Assembly: GCA_964417835.1 (NCBI GenBank)
Contig: CAYQJD010000022.1
Coordinates: 1-15,682 of the forward strand
DNA length: 15,682 nucleotides
DNA from: UMGS1124 sp964417835
Lineage (GTDB): Bacteria; Bacillota_I; Bacilli_A; RF39; UBA660
Direction of reading: 5' to 3'
In this document: positions 1-5,102 of the stretch, piece by piece
Layout of the letters: every line of letters begins with the position of its first letter
How positions within the stretch are numbered: the stretch's first letter is position 1
Translations under genes and position numbers: made by a program
The notes under the pieces: model-generated
Databases searched by the model: none
What the model was told of the DNA's origin: nothing
What the model saw: the letters and a program-made list of their open reading frames with translations, nothing else

Positions 1-299
1 TTTTATTTCTTCAAGTTTCTTTTTTTCATTATTTTCTAAATATTTCTTTTCTCTTTCAAGTTCTTTTAAACTCTTTTTAGGTGTAGGCATTTCCTCGGCA
101 TCATTCCACCAATATCTATAATCGCTTTTCTAACTTTTTTACCAACTTCATAATGTACATCTTTTGCTTCTTTTTCCCTTGTACATTATCTTTTAAAAGC
201 CTTTGTTTATATGGATTTGCGAGTGGTTTTTACATTAGTCGGTATATACCAATTAATTCCGACTGATGTAAAACTTTTTTCTTTATCTTTTTTCTCCAT
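1..299 (-). pseudogene. Frameshifted C-terminal remnant of a DinD-like (DNA damage-inducible protein D) gene
   Basis: Read leftward, three pieces in different frames line up as one protein: KPLANPYKQRLLKDNVQGK, then EAKDVHYEVGKKVRKAIIDI followed by GGMMP, then EEMPTPKKSLKELEREKK and a charged helical tail. The pattern HxxVGKKVRxxIxxxGGxMPExxPTPKKSxKELE matches, from memory, the C-terminus of the DinD family, SOS-associated proteins also found in mobile and phage contexts. The pieces rejoin if one A is missing from an A run near position 175 and one base is missing near position 84. A stop codon precedes the first piece. A candidate start at 299 with GGAAG upstream opens only a 30-codon frame. 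The 3' end runs off the left edge. Both breaks are single-base and one lies in a homopolymer, so assembly error is an alternative to true decay. Family assignment is from memory of the motif only. Confidence 0.6.
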
Positions 300-596
300 A
301 AAAAAACTTCCTTTCTGCATTTTTATTAAGAGATAATATCACAGTTATTGCAATTTATAAAGTCAACTACCTCAAAATATTTATCTTCAGTTAAACAATA
401 CTTATATAATATAATAATTTGATTATTATTTTCTTGATAAGTCAAGCCCTATTAATTGTAATTTTATTGTTATATGATTTATTTTTTCATTACTAAAACA
501 AAGCTCATTTAATTTTTTTTAGTTGTATTACACTATTCTTCAATAATAAGTTTATCAATATCGATATATTATAAAGGCTCTTTTATAAATTTAAAG
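300..596. other. Gene-free stretch with decayed coding scraps
   Basis: No complete gene is visible in these 297 bases. On the minus strand a stop-bounded run at about 420-510 reads NELCFSNEKINHITIKLQ and then LIGLDLSRK, and another at about 540-570 reads YIDIDKLIIEE before a stop. Neither has a start with a ribosome site. They look like remains of coding sequence. A perfect inverted repeat TTATAAA/TTTATAA with a 6-nt loop lies at 569-588, just past the CarD-like stop. It could be a weak 3' hairpin, but it has no U tract. Confidence 0.4.
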
Positions 597-1091
597 CTAC
601 TTTTCTTCATTTTCTTTTACCTTACTTATAATGTACTCTTTTGTATCATCATAAGATTTTTTAAGAACAACCGATAGTTCGTTATATAAATATTTTTCAG
701 CTTTATTAAAATATTCTTTATCCTTTTCACCAATGCTTCTTTTATTTTCAATTCTTTGCTTATTTCTTAAATATGTTGTCTTAATTATTTTTATAAGATC
801 CGCATGACTTCCAGTATGAAGCAAATTACGATACTCGTTTTCCATATTTTTAATATCAGTTTCAATAGCTTTTATATTAGGAATTTCTTTTATCAAACTA
901 TCTACTTCCTTTTTTGTTAATAAATTTCTTAAGTAGCCATTTTTATTGTCTGTTGGTACACTTATTGTTAAAGAATCATCAAATAATGGACTTAATATAT
1001 AACAATCCAAGTTAGTAAACTTATTCTTTCTTATATCTATTATTTTACAAACATCAGTTTTATACATTACAAATGTTTCTTTTTTAAACAT
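597..1091 (-). CDS. CarD/CdnL-family transcriptional regulator
   Basis: This is a 164-residue protein of the CarD_CdnL_TRCF family, whose members bind the RNA polymerase beta subunit and stabilise open complexes at promoters. Residues about 1-70 form the N-terminal Tudor-like RNAP-interaction domain. They carry the family pattern: a Phe-rich start, VMYKTDVCKIIDI (where others have VVYxxxGVCxI), CYILSP, and ISVPTDN followed by LRNLLTKKEVDSLI. The remainder is helical and charged, as in the DNA-binding C-terminal domain, with a late YFNKAEKYLYNELS helix. Length is typical. The start is supported by AAGGTAGG five bases upstream of ATG. The stop is TAG. It is the only intact gene in the first 1.6 kb and has its own candidate promoter and a structured leader. 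Its target genes cannot be inferred. Confidence 0.85.
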   Translation of the reverse strand: MFKKETFVMYKTDVCKIIDIRKNKFTNLDCYILSPLFDDSLTISVPTDNKNGYLRNLLTKKEVDSLIKEIPNIKAIETDIKNMENEYRNLLHTGSHADLIKIIKTTYLRNKQRIENKRSIGEKDKEYFNKAEKYLYNELSVVLKKSYDDTKEYIISKVKENEEK

Positions 1092-1121
1092 AATAACCTA
1101 CCTTTCATAGTATTTGAAAAA

Positions 1122-1158
1122 TAACTAATCAACTGGGCTTACGCCTTTTAATTAGCTA
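1122..1158 (-). promoter_or_regulatory. Leader hairpin with GUAA tetraloop and U tract upstream of the CarD-like gene
   Basis: On the minus strand an arm TAGCTAATTAAAAGGC is followed by GTAA and then by a complementary arm GCCCAGTTGATTAGTTA. The pairing is GGC/GCC at the tip, a small internal mismatch, then about ten further pairs including G-U. TTTTT follows immediately. If the -10 box at 1173-1178 is real, the hairpin lies at the very start of a leader of about 75 nt. It could be an attenuator for the CarD-like gene. Alternatively it terminates transcription entering from the decayed gene to the right. I do not recognise it as a known riboswitch. Confidence 0.55.
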
Positions 1159-1172
1159 CTCGTCGCAATTTA

Positions 1173-1181
1173 ATTATATCA
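1173..1181 (-). promoter_or_regulatory. Candidate extended -10 promoter for the CarD-like gene
   Basis: The minus strand reads TGATATAAT, a full extended -10 element (TGnTATAAT). A TTTACA-like -35 is present but 19 nt away, so the extended -10 probably carries the activity. The predicted start lies near 1166, giving a leader of about 75 nt that contains the 1122-1158 hairpin. Confidence 0.5.
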
Positions 1182-1268
1182 TTTTTTTGAATTTTCGTGT
1201 AAAAGAAATTTTATATTATAATTAATCTTTAATATGATTATGTCTTTTTGGAACTTTTCTGATTTTGT

Positions 1269-1560
1269 TTACCAAACCACTTGTTTGATCCAGTTTTCAA
1301 ACAATCTTTCAAAAGTATCAATTGACAAATCAAAGTTTCTTTTAGTTACACTAGTAAAATTTTCTTCTAGCTCCTTTCAAGTTAGATAATGCTTAAAAGT
1401 TATTGTAGGGCTTATGCATACGTTTTAAAATAAATAAAACATATCCTCCAGTTGACCATATTGGTAAACTTTTTTTATACATCATTAACTAATTTATCAA
1501 TAGCTAAATTAAATAAGTTATCGTATGCTCTTCTTATCATATTTTAAAAGACCTTCTCTT
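1269..1560 (-). pseudogene. Decayed gene of unknown family
   Basis: Coding-like sequence in broken frames runs leftward. MIRRAYDNLFNLAIDKLVND (from 1540) ends at a stop at 1475. One base-shift later, across a run of seven A, the reading continues as VYQYGQLEDMFYLF, a TAA, NVCISPTITFKHYLT, a TGA, KELEENFTSVTKRNFDLSID, TFERLFENWIKQVVW, and a stop at 1269. A competing frame also reads plausibly (SLPIWSTGGYVLFILKRMHK). Nothing here is translatable as a whole. I do not recognise the family. The AT content matches the rest of the window. Together with the dinD-like remnant it marks 1-1640 as an accessory patch under decay, flanking a single intact regulator. Confidence 0.5.
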
Positions 1561-1599
1561 GCTTAAATAAAAATCATTCGAAAATATTTTTGTAAAATA

Positions 1600-1627
1600 A
1601 ATAAGACTATATAAAAATAATCCTATT
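1600..1627 (-). terminator. Weak possible terminator after lepB
   Basis: On the minus strand AATAGGAT pairs with GTCTTATT (two wobble pairs) across a 12-nt loop, 14 bases past the lepB stop. Only a broken T-rich tail follows, so this is a weak candidate. Confidence 0.3.
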
Positions 1628-1640
1628 TAAACATTAAAAA

Positions 1641-2174
1641 TCAATCTACTATACCAAAATCTTTAAATGGAAAAATTACAAGTTTTGTTGTTCCTAATAT
1701 ATCCTTTTTATTTATAGTTCCTATAATTCTACTATCTATAGAATCTTCTCTATTATCTCCCATAACAAAATAACTATTATCATCAATAACAACTTCATCA
1801 AAGTCTTTTGTTTTATTATCATTATATGGATCATCCAAAATTTTACCATTTATGTATAATTTACCATCTTTATAACTGATTCTTTCTCCTGGCAAACCAA
1901 TTATACGTTTTATTAAATATGAATTTTCTGTAGAGATTACAACAATATTAAATCTCTCAATATTTTTTACTCTAATACCTATTTTATTTAATATCATTGT
2001 ATCTCCATCTTGTAACGTATTAACCATACTAGTTCCATTAACTTTAACAGGAGTAACTAAAAAAGTTCTAATTAAAACTACAACTAATATTATTATTACA
2101 TAAGGTACAAGTTCTTTTAATGTGTTTTTCAAAGTTTGTTTTTTATTATTTATATTTTCTGATTGTTTTGACAT
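1641..2174 (-). CDS. lepB: Signal peptidase I (S26 family)
   Basis: This membrane-anchored serine protease removes signal peptides from exported preproteins on the outer face of the membrane. The 177-residue protein has one N-terminal membrane segment at about 22-40. The S26 boxes follow in order: NGTSMVNTLQDGD with nucleophile Ser49, YLIKRIIGLPGE with general-base Lys89, and VMGDNREDSIDSR at 138-149. The Ser/Lys pair makes it the prokaryotic (P) type rather than the Ser/His SipW (ER) type. Length is usual for Bacillota. GGTGAT lies five bases before ATG. The stop is TGA. The gene sits downstream of the lipoprotein and SipW-signal protein but is separated by a hairpin and has its own -10 box, so it is probably a separate unit. 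Processing of its neighbour's signal is plausible but not shown. Confidence 0.95.
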   Translation of the reverse strand: MSKQSENINNKKQTLKNTLKELVPYVIIILVVVLIRTFLVTPVKVNGTSMVNTLQDGDTMILNKIGIRVKNIERFNIVVISTENSYLIKRIIGLPGERISYKDGKLYINGKILDDPYNDNKTKDFDEVVIDDNSYFVMGDNREDSIDSRIIGTINKKDILGTTKLVIFPFKDFGIVD

Positions 2175-2190
2175 TTATATCACCATTACG

Positions 2191-2199
2191 ATTATACCA
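2191..2199 (-). promoter_or_regulatory. Candidate extended -10 promoter for lepB
   Basis: The minus strand reads TGGTATAAT, a consensus extended -10. It ends only 16 nt before the lepB ATG. Initiation seven bases downstream would leave a leader of about 10 nt starting at the GGTGAT ribosome site. No good -35 is seen. Confidence 0.5.
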
Positions 2200-2220
2200 T
2201 TTTATTTAAGTATTTGATAT

Positions 2221-2247
2221 AAAAAATAATGCTTTAAAGCATTATTT
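2221..2247 (-). terminator. Terminator overlapping the lipoprotein stop codon
   Basis: A perfect palindrome, AATAATGC-TTTAAA-GCATTATT, is followed on the minus strand by TTTTTT. The lipoprotein's TAA stop (2242-2244) lies inside the ascending arm, so the last codons form part of the terminator stem. The palindrome is symmetric, but only the minus-strand side has the U tract next to it. Confidence 0.7.
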
Positions 2248-2985
2248 ACTCATATTTCTTTTTTCAGCTGATGTTGAAGATAATATAGTATCTTTATTTA
2301 AACTAGTTATATCATCTATTATTAAATCTAAAATATAATTCATATTTTCAAGTATACTATTATCAATATTATTAACATCTTGTTTTAAAATTATACTTTT
2401 TAATTTTTCATATCGGTTGAATTTATTTTTTGTCACACTCATTATTTCTTTATAACTTTCTTTATTAGTTTCATCAAGATTTTGAAGAGTAAATGTTACA
2501 TATTGTTCCTTATTTAAAATATCAGTGAGAGATATTTCTTCTGTATAAGCTCTATCTACTTCAACATATAAATCATTTCCAAAATAACTTTCTAATTCTT
2601 GCATAGCTTTTTCTAAATCATTTGTAACTCTTTCTTTATACCCTTCTATAACTTCATCTGAATATGGATAACTAGGATTCTCTATCTCATTTATGTAAGA
2701 AAGAGCATCGAAATAATAATTTTTTATATTGCTATAAATAAATTGAGCATTATCAAAATACTTTGAATCAACAAATTTTGCCAAACCAGAATCTATCTTT
2801 TTTATATAATCATTTACTTCAGTTTCCCAATCTGGATAAGTTTGGTAAGTTATATAAGAATTTGTATCAGGTAAAAATACTTCTTCTTCTCTTTTACAGC
2901 CAGCTGCAGTACTCAACATTGCTGCAGCTGTAACTGCTGCTCCAACTCTTTTAATAGATTTTTTTATATCATTTTTGTCAATCAT
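2242..2985 (-). CDS. Probable lipoprotein, helical, unknown function
   Basis: The 247-residue protein has a basic start (KKSIKRVG), a short hydrophobic Ala-rich stretch at about 15-28, and Cys30 in STAAGC. Ala at -3 instead of Leu makes the lipobox imperfect, so the lipoprotein call is probable rather than certain. The mature part is charged, rich in Asp, Glu, Asn and Tyr, and looks mostly helical, with repeated heptad-like stretches (IKKIDSGLAKFVD, YKERVTNDLEKAMQELESYF, SYKEIMSVTKNKFNRYEKLK). I recognise no domain. AGGAG upstream supports the ATG. It starts 10 bases after the stop of the SipW-signal protein, so the two are one operon, and its stop lies inside a terminator. It may assist or anchor the exported partner, which is inference from position alone. 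Confidence 0.75.
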   Translation of the reverse strand: MIDKNDIKKSIKRVGAAVTAAAMLSTAAGCKREEEVFLPDTNSYITYQTYPDWETEVNDYIKKIDSGLAKFVDSKYFDNAQFIYSNIKNYYFDALSYINEIENPSYPYSDEVIEGYKERVTNDLEKAMQELESYFGNDLYVEVDRAYTEEISLTDILNKEQYVTFTLQNLDETNKESYKEIMSVTKNKFNRYEKLKSIILKQDVNNIDNSILENMNYILDLIIDDITSLNKDTILSSTSAEKRNMSK

Positions 2986-2995
2986 AATTTTACTC

Positions 2996-4405
2996 CTATC
3001 CTATGACATAAGGGTTTTCTTTAGTTCCATCACCTTTTATAATAGAAACCCCATTTGCTAATCTTATTACTGGTCTGTAGCTAGCAATATCATTAACATT
3101 TTTTTCTGAAATGTTACCATTTTCATATATATAAGCTTTATCAACATTATTCTCAAATCTTGATAAATTATTTGTCCACCAAGAAGTTGCATTATCTAAA
3201 TAAGTATCATTATTTGAATTAATAGAATTATACAAATCCATAACATCAATTAATCCTACATACATATTATTAGTAACTAATTCTTCACTACATTCCTGAT
3301 TTTCTATTTTACCATTTATTCTTAAAAAGCTTTCATAAAAAACATTATTATTATAATCAAATGATTCTAATTTTTCCAAGGTATCATATGAATAAGCTTT
3401 ATTACTATAACACCAATTCCCAATTTTTATCTTATTTTTACTTTTTAATTTATCTTCAAAACTTTTAATATTTTCTAACATTTTATTTCTATCAAATATA
3501 ATATTATCATTATCTATTTTATATCCATAATCCAATTCATTAATAATATAATTATTTTTAGAACAATCTCCATTTACATCTTGAAGAATAAGTTCAGTAC
3601 TTTTATCCGCATCAATTTTAACTACTCTAAAACACATATTATCAAAATATACATAATTATCAACTACATCCCCATTAAAGTAATAATATTCCTGATTATT
3701 TTCATTTACCTTTATTAATTTTTTTGATTCTAATGATGTTTTATCACTTAGTTTAGTTCTATTGACATCATAATTATTTGAAGCATTATTAATTATATTA
3801 TAAGCTAAACTATTTTCATAAGCAGCACTTTTAAATAATGAAGTAACTCTTATTTTCCCTTTAAATGAAGCATTTTCTAAATAATTTTGATCATTTTCTG
3901 TTTCTTGCAACCATAAATATAACCTATACGTTTTACTCTGATTTTTCTCTATATCTAAATAAACTTTTGAATTTAAATCTAGTCTATAATCATTATAAGA
4001 AAGGTTAGAAAAATCTCCTGTAGCTACTACATTTTCTTTATTATTTTCAAGTTCTATTAAAGTATATTTAAATTCATCAATAATAAGATTTTCTGTAAAC
4101 TCAAGTTCTGTTAATTCAATATAAAATGAAACATCTTCAGTACTATTACTATTATCAATTTTAAATTCAGAATATTCTCCATTTTTATAATCTTTTAATA
4201 AAGGCATATTTTTAGAACTAATATATTCACTAGATTCAAAAGAAACATCTAAAACTCCAGATTTTAAAGTTATTCCATTATTTGAATTCGAATTATATTT
4301 AACTTGGACACGCTGATAAGCAAAAGAAGTCATCATAATTAGTGATACTACTACAATTCCAGTTAACGAGAAGAAAAACAATTTTTGCCTTTTTATGTTT
4401 AACAT
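2996..4405 (-). CDS. Exported surface protein with SipW/TasA-like signal domain and C-terminal RPVI/GDGT module
   Basis: The 469-residue protein begins with a hydrophobic segment at about 9-28, then TSFAYQRVQVKYN and LKSGVLDVSF (48-57). This is the layout of SipW-dependent signal domains (hydrophobic helix, AY, then a 'GxLDl' strand), as in TasA/camelysin proteins. Residues 60-190 look like a beta-rich domain. The C-terminal half contains FDNMCFRVVKI, NWCYSN, SWWTNN (408-413) and YRPVIRLANGVSIIKGDGTK followed by ENPYVIG at the very end. I know this ending from extracellular proteins of gut Bacilli. Four cysteines lie in the second half. There is no LPXTG motif. AGGGTGA precedes the ATG. It leads an operon with the lipoprotein, close to lepB. 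The role (fibre, adhesin or matrix) is not determinable from sequence. Confidence 0.75.
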   Translation of the reverse strand: MLNIKRQKLFFFSLTGIVVVSLIMMTSFAYQRVQVKYNSNSNNGITLKSGVLDVSFESSEYISSKNMPLLKDYKNGEYSEFKIDNSNSTEDVSFYIELTELEFTENLIIDEFKYTLIELENNKENVVATGDFSNLSYNDYRLDLNSKVYLDIEKNQSKTYRLYLWLQETENDQNYLENASFKGKIRVTSLFKSAAYENSLAYNIINNASNNYDVNRTKLSDKTSLESKKLIKVNENNQEYYYFNGDVVDNYVYFDNMCFRVVKIDADKSTELILQDVNGDCSKNNYIINELDYGYKIDNDNIIFDRNKMLENIKSFEDKLKSKNKIKIGNWCYSNKAYSYDTLEKLESFDYNNNVFYESFLRINGKIENQECSEELVTNNMYVGLIDVMDLYNSINSNNDTYLDNATSWWTNNLSRFENNVDKAYIYENGNISEKNVNDIASYRPVIRLANGVSIIKGDGTKENPYVIG

Positions 4406-4424
4406 ATTTTCACCCTACTATAAT

Positions 4425-4453
4425 AGTTTACAATATTTTTTAATTATTATCAA
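4425..4453 (-). promoter_or_regulatory. Candidate promoter for the surface-protein operon
   Basis: On the minus strand TTGATA and TAAACT are separated by 17 nt and lie 19 nt upstream of the ATG at 4405. The spacing is ideal and the -10 is one base off consensus. AT-rich surroundings keep confidence moderate. Confidence 0.45.
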
Positions 4454-4462
4454 TGAATTAAA

Positions 4463-4491
4463 TAAAAAAAATCTTTATTTACAAAAAGATT
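4463..4491 (-). terminator. Terminator of the ylbD-ylbE unit
   Basis: AATCTTT pairs perfectly with AAAGATT across an 8-nt loop, three bases past the ylbE stop, and is followed on the minus strand by TTTTTTT. Confidence 0.75.
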
Positions 4492-4493
4492 AC

Positions 4494-4715
4494 TTATTCT
4501 AATACTTTTAAGATATTAGTTACCATATCAATATTGTTTATTGTGTTACTAATTTTTAAAGTAGTTTCATTTCTGTTAAACTTTTTATATTCTTCTAAAA
4601 ATACTTTGTAATTTGAAGAATCTCTATTTAAATATTTATACCAAATACTATGAGTTCTTAAAAAATCATAATGTTTTTTTTCTGATTTTATTTTATACAT
4701 GATATTTAATTCCAT
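4494..4715 (-). CDS. ylbE: YlbE-like protein
   Basis: This small protein of 73 residues matches the Bacillus YlbE pattern: an N-terminal helix, FLRTHSIWYKYLNRDSSNYK (YlbE has FVRENPIWYRRLSRNPxxxx), then EEYKKFN and a hydrophobic helix at the end. The molecular function is unknown in the family. The ATG abuts the ylbD stop (TAAATG), and its GGTGAT ribosome site lies in the last ylbD codons, so the two are translationally coupled. A second in-frame ATG at residue 6 has no ribosome site. Next to YlbD as in Bacillus, the identification is mutually supporting. There is no signal peptide or membrane segment. Confidence 0.8.
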   Translation of the reverse strand: MELNIMYKIKSEKKHYDFLRTHSIWYKYLNRDSSNYKVFLEEYKKFNRNETTLKISNTINNIDMVTNILKVLE

Positions 4716-5057
4716 TTAATCACCAAAAAATTTTGTAATAGGACGCGGTGTTTTTGCAACTATATTGCTCGTTCCTTTACTGGTTAATTCTTGAATTAAA
4801 CTAACTGCTTTTTGTGCAGTATTAATATGTTTTTGAATATTATCCATATTAATATTTTTTACTAAGTTTGTTAATTCTCCTATCGAATCTGTATTTGTAG
4901 TAGCATTATTGAAATATTTATTCCATGCACTTTCATTTTCACCATATATATCATAAATTTCATAAAAATCTTGCCAAGTATTTTCTTTATTTTTAACATA
5001 AGTAACTAACTCTGGATGATTTGATATAAAGGTTTTAAAAGCCTGTTTTTTATCCAT
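4716..5057 (-). CDS. ylbD: YlbD-like protein (spore-coat-associated family)
   Basis: This is a 113-residue soluble protein. FKTFISNHPELVTYVKNKEN then TWQDFYEIYDIYGENESAWN reproduces the YlbD signature (FKEFVxxHPxLVxxVRxGKxTWQExYExWxLLGExDxxW). The middle is a polar linker, followed by an amphipathic helix (IQKHINTAQKAVSLIQELTS), and the end is PRPITKFFGD. In B. subtilis YlbD is annotated as a putative coat protein encoded beside ylbE. Nothing else in this window says whether this organism forms spores. The start is the ATG directly after a T6 run. Its only good ribosome site, AGGTGG, is the descending arm of the parC terminator hairpin, so translation may depend on that hairpin being open. 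Confidence 0.82.
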   Translation of the reverse strand: MDKKQAFKTFISNHPELVTYVKNKENTWQDFYEIYDIYGENESAWNKYFNNATTNTDSIGELTNLVKNINMDNIQKHINTAQKAVSLIQELTSKGTSNIVAKTPRPITKFFGD

Positions 5058-5093
5058 AAAAAACCACCTAATATATAATATTCTATTAGGTGG
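5058..5093 (-). terminator. parC terminator whose 3' arm is the ylbD ribosome site
   Basis: A perfect 9-bp stem CCACCTAAT/ATTAGGTGG with a 12-nt loop is followed by TTTTTT and at once by the ylbD ATG. It lies 9 bases past the parC stop. AGGTGG, six bases from the ATG, is the only Shine-Dalgarno candidate for ylbD and is fully paired in the hairpin. Confidence 0.85.
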
Positions 5094-5102
5094 AAATTAT
5101 TC

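Noticed and set aside
1122..1158. Hairpin as an IS200/IS605-type transposon end or integron attC site
   Set aside because: No transposase or matching second end is visible, and the arms lack attC core sites. A leader hairpin or terminator explains it more simply.
1641..2174. LepB as a SipW-type (ER-type) peptidase dedicated to the TasA-like neighbour
   Set aside because: It carries the Ser49/Lys89 pair and the GDNREDSIDSR box of ordinary P-type signal peptidase I. SipW uses His in place of Lys.
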